From the NCBI GenBank assembly GCA_947568835.1, contig OX387612.1, positions 4,030,001 through 4,094,000 of the forward strand: 64,000 bases of DNA, read 5' to 3'. Shown here piece by piece: positions 12,001-23,300 of the stretch. This DNA is from Protonemura montana. Lineage: Eukaryota > Arthropoda > Insecta > Plecoptera > Nemouridae. The notes under the pieces were generated by a model. It saw only the letters and a program-made list of their open reading frames with translations. It was not told the origin of the DNA and ran no database searches. Both the position numbers and the translations under genes were made by a program. How positions within the stretch are numbered: position 1 is the first letter of the stretch; every line of letters begins with the position of its first letter.

Positions 12001-12957
12001 GCTGTCTTCCTGGGCGGCGGATACGGCGGATACGGCGGTGGATATGGCGTTAGGCCGTACGGCGGATATGGCGGTACGGTTTGAATACTGGATAAAAAAA
12101 TACGGTCCTCTTCAGTTTGGGATTGACCCTTTATTATTAGAGGCTAGGGACACAAGTGTATCACTTAAAATTTTCTGCTTCTTTGAAATGGGTCAAAAAA
12201 TACTTAATCAGTGCCCGACTTTGGGGCAGTTAATCACAATTTAATGCCAGTGGGTTTATAGGTTCTGGTGTTTTTAAGCCAGAGATCTAGCCTTGCTAGG
12301 CCATGATATACCCGTGGTAACATAAGATAGCAGCACTGAGAAGGTCTGTCAGGTGATCTCAGCATCTCCATGACTACCAAACGTTAAATCTACCATTGAA
12401 CCTCCTATGCTAGGCCATGACATACCCGTGGTAACATAAGATAGCAGAATTGAGACGCTCTGTCAGGCGATCTCAACATCTCCATGGCTACCAAACGTTG
12501 TATCTACCATTGAACCTCCTATGCTAGGCCATGACATACCCGTGGTAACATAAGATAGCAGAATTGAGAAGCAGACTTTGAGTATACCTATTTCCAAGTC
12601 ATCATAATGACTTTAAAATACCAAAATTTGAGCAATCTTACAAGGAAAGCTCTGGTTTGTTCTGCAAATATTAATTGTATGGCCACGAGACTGACAATTG
12701 ATTATTTACATTTTTCAGGCGGATACGGCGGAGGCTATGGCGGTTATGGGGGTGGATATGGAGGTGGATACGGAGGTGGATACGGAGGTGGATACGGAGG
12801 TGGATACGGAAGTGGAGGATATGGTGGATATGGAGGATACGGTCGCCCCCATGGATACGGCGGTGGCTACGGAGGCTATGGAGGCTATGGCGGCGGCGGT
12901 TACGGCGGTGGTTATGGCGGTGGATATGGCGGATACGGTGGACATTACGGCAAATAA
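9014..12957 (+). CDS. Secreted GGY-repeat protein, three exons
   Basis: Exons are 9014-9025, 11956-12073 and 12719-12957, giving 122 residues. Donors are GTGAGT and GTACGG; acceptors are CTGCAG and TTTCAG. Phases fit exactly (0, then 1). Exon 1 encodes only MKSW; exon 2 completes a hydrophobic signal peptide ending ATQA near residue 20. The mature part is almost only Gly and Tyr in GGYGGGYGG runs, with two breaks (VRPYGG, GRPHGYGG), and ends GGHYGK. Such proteins are typical of shell matrix, cuticle or byssus-like secretions; the tissue cannot be told. Intron 1 (2.9 kb) holds a tRNA-like element, a 114-bp repeat array and a GC-rich patch; intron 2 holds more 114-bp units. The gene structure resembles the gene at 20383. 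I am confident in the gene and unsure of its exact role. Confidence 0.85.
9567..9642 (+). mobile_element. tRNA-like SINE head or pseudogene
   Basis: CCGGGATAGCTCAATTGGTAG (A box) and GGTCCCAGGTTCGTATCCCG (B box) stand about 20 bases apart, and TGTGC/GCACA ends can pair. The anticodon arm does not fold cleanly. It differs from the tRNA-SINE family at 2.3-3.9 kb. It lies in intron 1 of the GGY-repeat gene. Confidence 0.6.
10161..10572 (+). repeat. 114-bp satellite, about 3.5 copies
   Basis: The unit is marked by GATATACCCGTGGTAACATA and AGCTCTGTCAGGCGATCTCA. The last copy runs into unique sequence (to about 10700) that resembles 42240-42380, suggesting the satellite arose from a dispersed element. 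The same unit forms arrays at 12290, 24918 and 34478. Confidence 0.9.
10735..10905. promoter_or_regulatory. GC-rich intronic patch with CRE palindrome
   Basis: A sharply GC-rich stretch in intron 1 of the GGY-repeat gene. It holds a perfect TGACGTCA at 10795-10802 and a CAAGGTCA half-site near 10863. An intronic enhancer or an alternative start region is possible; this is inference from motifs only. Confidence 0.25.
10910..11876. other. Intron 1 interior, no feature seen
   Basis: AT-rich intronic sequence with no exon-like frame or recognised repeat. Confidence 0.4.
11877..11925 (+). mobile_element. 5S-derived SINE head fragment
   Basis: GGTTAAGCAACATTTCGCTG followed by TTGGATGGGTGACC matches the internal-promoter part of 5S rRNA as it appears in the SINE cluster at 22.2 kb. 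It ends about 30 bases before the exon 2 acceptor of the GGY-repeat gene. Confidence 0.6.
12285..12572 (+). repeat. 114-bp satellite, about 2.5 copies
   Basis: Same unit as at 10161, here inside intron 2 of the GGY-repeat gene. The array ends abruptly at GCAGAATTGAGAAGC. Confidence 0.9.
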
Positions 12958-13309
12958 ACTGTGTTAGAAAGACAGTTGAACTGAATCATGGAAAGCCGTG
13001 ACAACGTCAAGAAATTGGTTAAACATCTGTGAAGAAATGTAGTACGTTATTTATCAAAGGTTGTGTTTTAACAAATCAGGAAAGTGAGGTTAGAAAGTTA
13101 TTTTGTTTCGGATTTTAGACATATTTCAAAGCTTTGTGAATATGCACCGCATTTTTACGCTACTTTTCCAAATGTTTTATTTCTGAATTGTATTGTTAAT
13201 TTATCAAAAAGTTCAGTTTGAGTATGTGTCTGCCTTAAAATTACTATACCAAAAATGTTATAATTCGCACAATATTTTCTACTCTTACAAGCAAATATGA
13301 TACGAATGA

Positions 13310-13327
13310 AATAAAAATTTAAATAAA
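13310..13327 (+). terminator. Polyadenylation signals of GGY-repeat gene
   Basis: AATAAA occurs at 13310-13315 and again at 13322-13327, about 355 bases after the stop codon. A 3' UTR of about 370-390 bases would follow. Confidence 0.5.
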
Positions 13328-13404
13328 GATACAAAATCGAGCGTTTTTTTTTTGGCATGTTTTTTCATTTTTGTATGGTTTTTGATCGACTTTTGATCGA
13401 GCTT

Positions 13405-13765
13405 AAAAGAAAAGTCAGAGGGCCAGCGTTAATGTTAAACTTTCTGCTGAGCAAACGAGGCCGGCAACACGTGGTAACGGTAGGTACCACCCGATGGCGC
13501 TTGAAGCCGCCCATTTCATCAAATCTCTACAGTCAAATAATTACGACTCAAAATATCGCGATACATGTTTATCAATCGTTGAGGCTAGCATTAATAAAGA
13601 TTAATTGAGTGTAAACCAGTCTCAAATGCGAGCAATCTGCGAAAAATAACGAAATGAAGTTTCTTAACACTCGAAACGACGGTGACTCCACCTGGCAACA
13701 TCCTACATTTTAACGCGTTAAAGTCATTTGGCGGCCATTTTTCGCAGACAGTTGAACCTGTTAAA
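13405..13765 (+). repeat. MITE-like dispersed repeat, copy 2
   Basis: Plus-strand copy of the element at 55-345, with the same CACGTGGTAACGGTAGG and GGTGACTCCACCTGGCAACA landmarks. Its right end (TCATTTGGCGGCCATTTTTC) is shared with the foldback elements at 26 kb, linking both groups into one family. Confidence 0.6.
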
Positions 13766-13885
13766 CAATTTTTTATAAGGAACACTAATAACCTCTTAAA
13801 ATTTGATGTCCAATCGGGGAATCGAACATCGATCTCCACCTGTCACGGGTGTTGCTCCAACCAATCGAGCTACTTAGACACATCA
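13765..13885 (-). mobile_element. tRNA-derived SINE
   Basis: Minus-strand copy: TAGCTCGATTGGTTGGAGC, GATCGATGTTCGATTCCCCG, then the family tail GAGGTTATTAGTGTTCCTTA. It sits directly at the right end of the MITE-like repeat. Confidence 0.7.
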
Positions 13886-14219
13886 TTTTTGAGGTTATTT
13901 AAGTGTATTTGATGTTGAAAAATGTCAACTTGAAAGCGCATATATCCTATAATTATCATAAGACTTATCATAAAACCGTATCATACCCGTGCGTGTTTTG
14001 CCTGCGTTGTGAAACAACGAACTCACCGAATCTTGTTGTATCTACCTACATTGTAATTACTGCTCTGCATTTTTTCGCACCAATCCTTGACCTGGTTTCC
14101 ATGTAAGCGCTCTGCACCCCACGCGATTTCGCGGGCGCCTTGTCAATTAGAGCGGCAAAAACGTTGCGTAACATGACGGGTTGGTTTTGTCATAACTAAG
14201 TACGAAATGCGAAAACGGC

Positions 14220-14570
14220 GAAGCCTAAATTCGACTGTCAGCGCGAAAAAATGACTGCCAAATTACTAGTTTACTGCGGGAAAATGGTAGTTACTTATAG
14301 GTGCAGTGACCATCATTTTTAGGGTATATTTCTAACAAATTAATCGCATTTGAGACTGGTTTGCACTGAATTAATCTTTGTTAATGCTAACCTCAACGAT
14401 TGATAAACATGTATAGATATTTAGAGTCTTAATTATTTTATTGTAGTTTTTTTTAAACAGACGCTAGCGCCATCTGGTGGTCACCTGCCGTTAACACGTG
14501 TTGCCAGCCTCGTTGGCTCAGCAGAAAGATTAAAATTAACGCCGTGACTCTGACCTGACCCATGAACTAA
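14220..14570 (-). repeat. MITE-like dispersed repeat, copy 3
   Basis: Reverse-oriented copy of the element at 13.4 kb. Marks are ATCGCATTTGAGACTGGTTT, CCTCAACGATTGATAAACAT and, at the right end, AACACGTGTTGCCAGCCTCG followed by GCTCAGCAGAAAG. Together with copy 2 it forms an inverted pair around about 460 bases. Confidence 0.6.
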
Positions 14571-15466
14571 ACGGCTGTGTCCGATTAGCATAGATGGTTA
14601 TTAACGGAAAGGGTGGCGGCCGCCGGGTTGTTTTAGAGGGTACAGGTATTGATTAAAATACTTTTTTTTTTAAATAAAAATTTACCTTAAAAAGGTAAAA
14701 AAAATATATATAATTTGATAAAACAATACGGACGCCGGGATGAAAGTAATTATGAGAAATATACCCAGAAAAAAAAAGTTAAATCACCTGTACTATGAAG
14801 CATATAGTATGGAGCATACCCCTAAAATTCAATGCATATAAGTTAAAAAAAAAAACACCTTTAGTGCAAGTTTCTAAAATTCCAGTAGTCCGTGTGAGAG
14901 AATCGATTCTGTATTCACTTGTTTCCGTTTGGTCTTCTAGAGCGCTTTGACTTGTTATCGGATATAGAAATAGTTGACGGTCTAGGCATCTTATTGCTAA
15001 TGTACTCTCCATCCCACAAACACTGGTCCTTATATGGAAAAAGGTTAGTTTGGGTTTGCGTAAACACGCGTAACTTGCATTACCCAATGAATCGGCCTAC
15101 GCACTGGCAAAATCGCGCCAAACAGATAATTGCAGATTAATAATGGACGGGTTAATTAATCGATGGTATGATTGATATCAATTCTGCTTTCACCGATAAT
15201 AAATTCTCTGGATTTATTTAATTAAGGTGGTTAAATAAAAAATCTATAAAAGTATGTTTGGTAACGTTAACTTCCCACTTCTTCACTACAGTGAATTAAA
15301 ATATGTCTGGTATTTGAAATTTCGCTATGAGATTTCAAAGTGGGCTTTGCCAATTCGCCAATTTGTGCCAATCTGGAAAAAGTTGGCATCAAAATAGAGG
15401 GAAACTAGAATAGATTTTTGCTAAAAATTGTTGCTAACTATATAAATATACAAATATTAATTTGAA

Positions 15467-15468
<2 letters not shown>
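14571..15468. other. Intergenic, no gene seen
   Basis: AT-rich with short chance frames; no recognised exon or repeat. Confidence 0.4.

Positions 15469-15498
<30 letters not shown>
15469..15498. repeat. (AAT)n microsatellite
   Basis: About ten TAA/AAT units. On the minus strand this is an (ATT)n tract just downstream of the LINE remnant, as expected of a LINE 3' tail. Confidence 0.9.
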
Positions 15499-15589
15499 TT
15501 TTTTTATTTCCAGATTGGTTGACATATGTTAACATTGGGATGGTCAAACATAATAGTAGTAATTTATACATTTACAAATTAAAATATTC

Positions 15590-15785
15590 TTCTAGTGAGT
15601 ACATTCAGTTTGATGTTCAAAAGTTCATTAGCTTCCCAGAGAAGTCTTGGTTCGTCAGTCTAGCTTTAATATCAGCTGGCAGTTTATTGAAAATGTGTAC
15701 CCCCATAGAGACAGAGCTCTTGTCATTAATGTTTGTGACAGATAGGTTTGTTCCATTATTGCCTCTTAACCTATGGCCATGAGTT
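15590..15785 (-). mobile_element. LINE reverse-transcriptase C-terminal remnant
   Basis: On the minus strand an open frame reads HGHRLRGNNGTNLSV, then VSMGVHIFNKLPADIKARL, and ends MNF with a stop. The (I/L)FNKLPxxIK block is characteristic of the C-terminal end of non-LTR retrotransposon polymerases (CR1/Jockey-like groups). Upstream the frame is broken within about 60 bases, so only the last 60 or so residues remain. The (ATT)n tract at 15469 is a plausible 3' tail. The clade cannot be told from this piece. Confidence 0.7.
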
Positions 15786-15799
15786 TCTAAACTTATTTC

Positions 15800-18000
15800 T
15801 TATTTCTTAAAGTAGATTTATACAATTATTATGTACAATGTCTGAGGTGTTCCCTTTCATTCCTCCATTAACTCCCTTCTTTGTTCATTCTCTAAAACTT
15901 TTTACATTTTTCATTCATTTTTCGTGAATACCAATAATTTAATTCTATTCTTTAAGATCTCTTTCTATAAGAAATCTGTTGTAAGAAATTCTGTGAACTA
16001 TGGATTCGCATTAAAAGGTTGAATATAAGGTGTAAAAACTGACCAAAGTGAACCAATTGAGAAATTTCTCTGCGATCTCTGCCCATATTCATTAAACGAA
16101 TTCTACGCCATCAAAGAAGCATAATATCGTTTTTATTTAAACATATTATATGTACTGTATTGTATCTACACTAATCTGCTGTTGTTATTCTTAATCTATT
16201 TTACATCATGACATATTCTATAACGTACTATGTATAATCTGTACATGGATGTTCCCTGAATAAACTTATTATTATATTAAAAAAAAGAAGCGAAAAACTA
16301 TAGAATAAAATAATTTAAGCATCTGTAATTTGCAGGCTCGGGACATCTCAAAGTAGTCAAAATATTTGGAAAATTGTATTAGCTTTTGCTAATTTTTTTT
16401 TACATATATTTGGTTTTCAAATTTTTCAAAATTCTAAAAAAATTTGTAAAAATCTTACAATAATAAAAAATAATTGCGAATGGTTTTAAAACATGTAGAA
16501 AATCTAGATTTGTAGATTGTAAAGGTTTTCTGAATATTTTATGAAAGTCAGTTGGGCCATTCGGCCAGTCACGTGCAAAAATAAAACTAAAAAAAATGTC
16601 AGATTTTTTTTTTCGTAGAGTAAAATTAAGTCTTTGCTTTGCTTGCTACGATCATCCAATAAAAATATGTATTTTATAAGAACTGCAACAGTGTTGCCAA
16701 CGTCTCAGCTTGATAATTGCAATTCTACGTTTTGGCAACGAGAAATAGCAATTGCAATGTCAATTGCAAAGAGCAGGCCACTGGCCGACGGTGAACGCAA
16801 AATATATGTTGCCTACGCCACTGTAAGGTATTTGAAAGGGAAACTGGTTTCTACCGTGAGACTAAAGGTGGCAGCACTTACCGAAACGTTGGAGTTTTCT
16901 ACCAGCGCACTGCGTAGCGGCAGCATTAGAAACTAAGCAACATCAACATTTGCATTTGAAAAAAAAAGCCTTCTATATTTTTATAGTTATATTTACTTTA
17001 TGTATTTATACTTGAAACTTTATATCCAATTATAAAAATTACTCCATATGAGGATGGAAGGGTGATTATTTGTTGTCTGTGGTAATAACGGTAAGTCGTT
17101 AACGGACCGTTAAATACATTTAACCATTCGTTGTAAAACTGGCGGTTAGTTGCTAAGAATGACAGATCTCCAAGGAGTAGAACCAAGAGGCTGTGAATAC
17201 TCACAGTCACTCTGATTCTATTTACGCCATTTATTTAAATATCGATAATATGTTCAGAATTATAACGGCCTAAATTTGTAGAAATGTAGGAAATGTTTTA
17301 CGTTTTTCTCAAAAAAATCTCATTATTTAGGTACTTATTTGTTTTTTAATTTGATTTTGATCAAACTTAAAAACCGTTGAGAACTACGAACTGACTACCA
17401 ATTTTTTAAAATATTTGGAGATAATTTCTTTCCTAAGTTAATTAAATTGCAGAGTCGATAAAACTTAGATGGATCAATTTCGCCCGGGTCGCTGACACAC
17501 ATTCTAACAGGTGGGTGTCCCCGGCGCTTGGCGAGGAAATCCCACCGCCCTCTACTGTTATCGAACCGTGGGTTACGTCACAGCTGAACGAAACAGCGAT
17601 AGAGTCATCTAACGTGAAATAGAAAGCCTTGGTGTGTCACAGAGTGGCTAACTATTCGTATTGACGCCATTTTGTAATACACCCAACATGAAAAAAATAT
17701 TCAAAAAATTACCAACACACTATTATTTTTGGTAAATAAAAAGAAAGTCACTGGGATATAGCGGAATATTTGATATATAAAAAAAATTAGTTCTAGCAAA
17801 TTTTTTCAGAACAATGCAACCAGTTTAGATTCAAAATGTATTCCATATAAGTTTTTTTTTAGAACTGGTTACAGACCTACTTAAACTGAATCAAGAAGCT
17901 TAAATATTAATTTATCAGAAAATCAACATGGCTATCTTAAAACACATATCGCCCAGTTGTCAACTCCCGTCGAGTAGGCGACTCTCTCTCTAACCGTCGT
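15800..18000. other. AT-rich intergenic stretch
   Basis: No supported gene. It contains one copy of the 55-bp hairpin fragment (17166-17222) and a short GC-rich patch near 17500-17610. Confidence 0.4.
17166..17222 (+). repeat. Dispersed 55-bp hairpin fragment, copy 2
   Basis: Near-identical to 2440-2496, including the CTGTGAATACTCACAG hairpin, but here without an adjacent tRNA-like head. Confidence 0.6.
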
Positions 18001-18010
18001 CTCCCACTCA

Positions 18011-18244
18011 TCAAGCCGTTTTATCCTCGGTTATGTCATCGAGCTGTAAGGCGAATCCACCGCCCGCTGAAGTGTCCCACTTACCAGATCGATCCGAGAA
18101 GACCCGCATCTGTGGGGCTGTGGTTTTATCACTTATAGTGATATCGCTACCAGAATGCTCAGCGGCCATCGTGTCAGCATATGGAGCAAATAATCTGCTA
18201 AAACTGCTCTCAAGAACCACTCTGGACATTTGCATGGCGGTCAC
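18011..18244 (-). CDS. Unrecognised 77-codon open frame
   Basis: ATG-initiated frame with balanced composition, including TMAAEHSGSDITISD and SAGGGFALQLDD, within a GC-richer patch. I recognise no family and see no clear flanking splice sites. A decayed 5S-SINE head begins just upstream of its start. It could be a real exon or chance. Confidence 0.2.
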   Translation of the reverse strand: MTAMQMSRVVLESSFSRLFAPYADTMAAEHSGSDITISDKTTAPQMRVFSDRSGKWDTSAGGGFALQLDDITEDKTA

Positions 18245-18290
18245 CCAACCAAAACCTGATTCAGCACAGTATTGCTTAACCTGGACATGG
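18236..18290 (-). mobile_element. Decayed 5S-SINE head
   Basis: On the minus strand, GGTTAAGCAATACTGTGCTG and GGTTGGGTGACC match the 5S-derived head at 22.2 kb with several substitutions. Confidence 0.45.
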
Positions 18291-18544
18291 ACACAAGTGG
18301 CTATAGAGAGACTTTGAAGCTAAGGCGGCCATCTTAAAAATCCATAATTATGAGTTGTTTCAAAGAGACCGTGCTATTTAAGGTGTTTTTATCAGTAGTT
18401 TTAGTGGTTTTTTTTGTAGATTTCACCAGTTTCCAAGTCAAAATTAATTAAAAACGTGTTTCAAAAGTTTTAAAATTAGCATTAAAATCAAAGGGACTCC
18501 TACCTGTTGCCAACAATGAATTGCCTGGCTATAATTTTGAGCAG

Positions 18545-20075
18545 CTATGCTATATCCAGGTTATTTTAGATCAGCTGGCTGCATCCTATGCTCTATCCAG
18601 GTTATTTGAGATCAGCTGGCTGGATCCTATGCTCTAGCCAGGTTATTTGAGATCAGCTGGCTGGATCCTATGCTCTATCCAGGTTATTTGAGATCAGCTG
18701 GCTGGATCCTATGATCTATCCAGGTTATTTGAGATCAGCTGGCTGGATCCTATGCTCTATCCAGGTTATTTGAGATCAGCTGGCTGGATCCTATGATCTA
18801 TCCAGGTTATTTGAGATCAGCTGGCTGGATCCTATGCTCTATCCAGGTTATTTGAGATCAGCTGGCTGGATCCTATGCTCTATCCAGGTTATTTGAGATC
18901 AGCTGGCTAGATCCTATGCTCTATCCAGGTTATTTGAGATCAGCTGGCTGGTTCCTATGCTCTATCCAGGTTATTTGAGATCAGCTGGCTGGATCCTATG
19001 CTCTATCCAGGTTATTTGAGATCAGCTGGCTGGATCCTATGCTCTATCTAGGTTATTTGAGATCAGCTGGCTGGATCCTATGCTCTATCCAGGTTATTTG
19101 AGATCACCTGGCTGGATCCTATGCTCTATCCAGGTTATTTGAGATCAGCTGACTGGATCCTATGCTCTATCTAGGTTATTTGAGATCAGCTGGCTGGATC
19201 CTATGCTCTATCCAGGTTATTTGAGATCAGCTGGCTGGATCCTATGCTCTATCTAGGTTATTTGAGATCAGCTGGCTGGATCCTATGCTCTATCCAGGTT
19301 ATTTGAGATCACCTGGCTGGATCCTATGCTCTATCCAGGTTATTTGAGATCAGCTGACTGGATCCTATGCTCTATCTAGGTTATTTGAGATCAGCTGGCT
19401 GGATCCTATGCTCTATCCATGTTATTTGAGATCAGCTGGCTGGATCCTAGTTATTTGAGATCAGCTGGCTGGATCCTAGTTATTTGAGATCAGATGGCTG
19501 GATCCTATGCTCTACCCAGGTTATTTGAGATCAGCTGGCTGGATCCTATGCTCTATCCAGGTTATTTGAGATCAGCTGGCTGGATCCTATGCTCTATCCA
19601 GGTTATTTGAGATCAGCTGGCTGGATCCTATGCTATATCCAGGTTATTTGAGATCACCTGGCTGGATCCTATGCTCTATCCAGGTTATTTGAGATCAGCT
19701 GACTGGATCCTATGCTCTATCCAGGTTATTTGAGATCAGTTGGCTGGATCCTAGTTATTTGAGATCAGCTGGCTGGATCCTAGTTATTTGAGATCAGATG
19801 GCTGGATCCTATGCTCTACCCAGGTTATTTGAGATCAGCTGGCTGGATCCTATGCTCTATCCAGGTTATTTGAGATCAGCTGGCTGGATCCTATGCTCTA
19901 TCCAGGTTCTTTGAGATCAGCTGGCTGAATCCTATGCTCTATCCAGGTTATTTGAGATCAGCTGGCTGGATCCTATGCTCTATCCAGGTTTTTTGAGATC
20001 AGCTGGCTGGATCCTATGCTCTATCCAGGTTATTTGAGATCAGCTGGATGGATCTTTTGCACTATCCAGGTTATT
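18545..20075 (+). repeat. 41-bp tandem array, about 37 copies
   Basis: The unit is marked by TCCAGGTTATTTGAGATCAG and CTGGCTGGATCCTATGCTC. Nearly every unit carries CAGCTG (E-box type) and GGATCC. Shortened units lacking TATGCTCTATCCAGG occur in pairs near 19445 and 19749, marking a higher-order repeat of about 304 bases. The array ends about 310 bases upstream of the start codon at 20383. Confidence 0.95.
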
Positions 20076-20189
20076 CAAAAAAAAAAAAACGGCCATATTA
20101 GTAGAAGATCACCCATCAATCCTCCGACCATACGAAATGTAGCTTAACATCAAACCCACTAATCTAACTCACCCTGGTCGTATTTAGGG

Positions 20190-20240
20190 CGGTCATCCAT
20201 CCACCACTCATTTCCACAGAATGTTGCTTAACCCGGTGAC
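20190..20240 (-). mobile_element. Decayed 5S-SINE head
   Basis: On the minus strand, GGGTTAAGCAACATTCTGTG and GGTGGATGGATGACC recall the 5S-derived head. It lies about 150 bases upstream of the start codon of the next gene, in the presumed promoter. Confidence 0.45.
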
Positions 20241-20382
20241 CCAACGCGACGCCGTGAAAGGGCAGCGACCCACGCAGACCAGCTCGCGCGCAAAACGCTT
20301 CCGCGTGTGCCACGCGCACTAATTTCGCACTTTCCATTTCGCGACTCGCGTTCAGAGGCAGTCGTTGGTCGCAGCTCCAGCC

Positions 20383-23300
20383 ATGCGTTTCTTTTGGGTA
20401 AGTTTAAAAAAATACGACGCTTGATTTTTAAGTTGTCATCCTTTTCTTTTAAAAAATGTGCTGAAATCAAGGTATTGCGTATCACATTTAGCACTTGAGC
20501 TACTAACTGCTCCCTGCTAGGCTAGGCTAACTTCATCATCAGCCTGTGGGACCGTAGCAGCTAACACAGTGTGTCAAAGGGACAAGGCTAAGCGGTGGCC
20601 GGTCTTTGGTGCTGTTGGACAGGAGCAGCCAACACAGTGTGTCAAAGGGACAAGGGTAAGCGGTGGCCGGTCCTTGGTGCTGTTGGACAGGAGCAGCCAA
20701 CACAGTGTGTCAAAGGGACAAGGGTAAGCGGTGGCCGGTCCTTGGTGCTGTTGGACAGGAGCAGCCAACACAGTGTGCCAAAGGGACAAGGCTAAGCGGT
20801 GGCCGGTCTTTGGTGCTGTTGGACAGGAGCAGCCAACACAGTGTGTCAAAGGGACAAGGGTAAGCGGTGGCCGGTCCTTGGTGCTGTTGGACAGGAGCAG
20901 CCAACGCAGTGTGTCAAAATGACAAGGGTAAGCAGTGGCCGGTCCTTGGTGCTGTTGGACAGGAGCAGCCAACACAGTGTGTCAAAGAGACAAGACTAAG
21001 CGGTGGCCGGTCCTTGGTGCTGTTGGACAGGAGCAGCCAACACAGTGTGTCAAAGTGACAAGGCTAAGCGGTGGCCGGTCCTTGGTGCTGTTGTACAGGA
21101 GCAGCCAACACAGTGTGTCAAAGAGACAAGGCTAAGCGGTGGCCGGTCCTTGGTGCTGTTGGACAGGAGCAGACTGTGTAACGGCACCGGGTTTACTCTC
21201 GACTCTCTTCTGGGCATGTCACCATCTTGTGTTTAGATCGCCGTGACTTGCGCTGTGGTCGTGTGCCTGCACGATGCCAGTGCGTATGATGACGACGAGG
21301 ATGACTCGGGTTCGAATGCGCGCGGCATCATACGGCGCAGACGCAGGCGGTGTCGACTGCACAAGCGTTCGGTTGATGAAGATGAGGTATGAGTAGGTGG
21401 TGAGGGAGGGGTGGAGAGGGGGGGGGGGGGGGGCAGTTTGGTTGCTCTGAACAATAATGACATTTGTCAGTCCTGTGTCAGTCTTGAGCAATTTTCACAT
21501 TTTGACTTTTTAAATTTTCGAGTAAAATTTTATAACGATCGTCTTGAGAAACCACTGAATTTACAACTGAATTTTTTTTAAGGTAACAATAACAGAAGTT
21601 ATGATTTATGTCATTGTGATTTTTAGACTCATGTCTACTCTATCTTACTTTAGCACTAGTTCTCATATGTTTTGTAATAAATGTGGTTTTTCATATCTGA
21701 AACAACTGATTGTACCGATAATTTGCAATTTGAGCCCTTTACTTCATGAAGGATCAGCTATGGGGAAAATTTGTTCTTTTCCTTCTTAAGTTCTTGGCAA
21801 TATTAAAAAGTCAGGATAAAAAATTATTTGCCAATAAACAGTTCATTTCCATGGTCAAAGCCAATTAGATACCTCTTCTCGCCTCTTAATCTTCAATTAT
21901 CCTAAGTACAAACATTTTTAACCTCGATTCAAAAGCATTTTTTTCGATTTTCACTACTTGTTACTAATGTGTTGTGTGTGTTTTTTTTCAGGACCGAGGC
22001 CGCACCCTGCTGTTCGTGGTGAACAAACCGTACCCGGGTTACTACGGTGACTCTGGTCACCCCACCAACATCAACTACCTGGGGGTGGGCGGGGGCGGCG
22101 GCGGGGGCGGCTTCGTTCCCCACTACTCCCCTCAAAGTAAGCAACTGCAACCAGATTATTGTTAAACAGCTGACTGTTGTTTAGAGATGAGGATGAACAC
22201 AATACAGGATAGTTTGGCGTGTTGGTAACACCGGTCCTCGTGAGATCACCGAAGTTTAGCAACACTGCGCTGGGTCAGGTATTGAATGGGTGACCACCGA
22301 ACGGTTTGGCGTGTTGGAAACACCGGTCCTCGTGAGATCACCAAAGTTAAGCAACACTGCGCTGGGTCAGGTATTGGATGGGTGACCACCGAACGGTTTG
22401 GCGTGTTGGAAACACCGGTCCTCGTGAGATCACCGAAGTTTAGCAACAATGCGCTGGGTCAGGTATTGGATGGGTGACCACTGAACGGTTTGGCGTGTTG
22501 GAAACACCGGTCCTCGTGGGATCACCGAAGTTTAGCAACACTGCGCTGGGTCAGATATTGGATGGATGACCATCATACACTTTAACTTACCATACCAAGT
22601 GGACCACCAGCTTAACGTCCCTTCCGAAGGACGGTACAACGTGAACAACAGGATTCCTCCACAAATCCATGCTGTCGAGAGGTTGATAAGCAAGGCGAGT
22701 GAAGTTGCTGTTCTAACTTTCATCCCTCCAACCTCTCTCCTGAACAGAACTGGTCATGTGTATGATGGTCACCCATCCAATACCTGACCCAGCGCAGTGT
22801 TGCTTAACTTTCATCCCTCCAACCTCTCTCCCGAACAGAACTGGTCATGTGTATGATGGTCACTCATCCAATACCTGACCCAGCTCAGTGTTGCTTAACT
22901 TTCATCCCTCCAACCTCTCTCCCGAATAGAACTGGTCATGTGTATGATGGTCACTCATCCAATACCTGACCCAGCGCAATATTGCTTAACATCGATGATT
23001 TCAAGAGAACCGGTGTGTCCAACACGTCAAACCGTTCGATGGTCACCCATCCATTACTTCACTCAGTGCCTCTGGGCGAAGACAAGAAAAGGTGAAGCAA
23101 ACCCAACAAGTGTATTCACTCTTACGGCAGGCTCACAGCTGTCACAGACAATTTGATATTTTATTTACAGAAATGCGTTCACATAATATAATCTGTTTTT
23201 CCCGCTCCTAGGCGACCATCATCATCCTCTTAAGCCAGCTCCTGTTTATCAGAACCAAGAGTGTGATGAGTTTGGTCCCATCGGGGGCAGCCATGGTGGA

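Noticed and set aside
12607..12957. Single-exon 116-residue GGY protein starting at 12607
   Set aside because: The start would lie in intron 2; the acceptor at 12718 joins in phase to exons 1 and 2, which provide a proper signal peptide.
16634..16936. 100-codon plus-strand frame
   Set aside because: No motif, no splice context and AT-rich flanks; similar to chance frames across the intergenic DNA.
22205..22575. Functional 5S rRNA gene cluster
   Set aside because: The units are only about 92 bases, lack the 5' and 3' ends of 5S RNA and continue into a SINE body.
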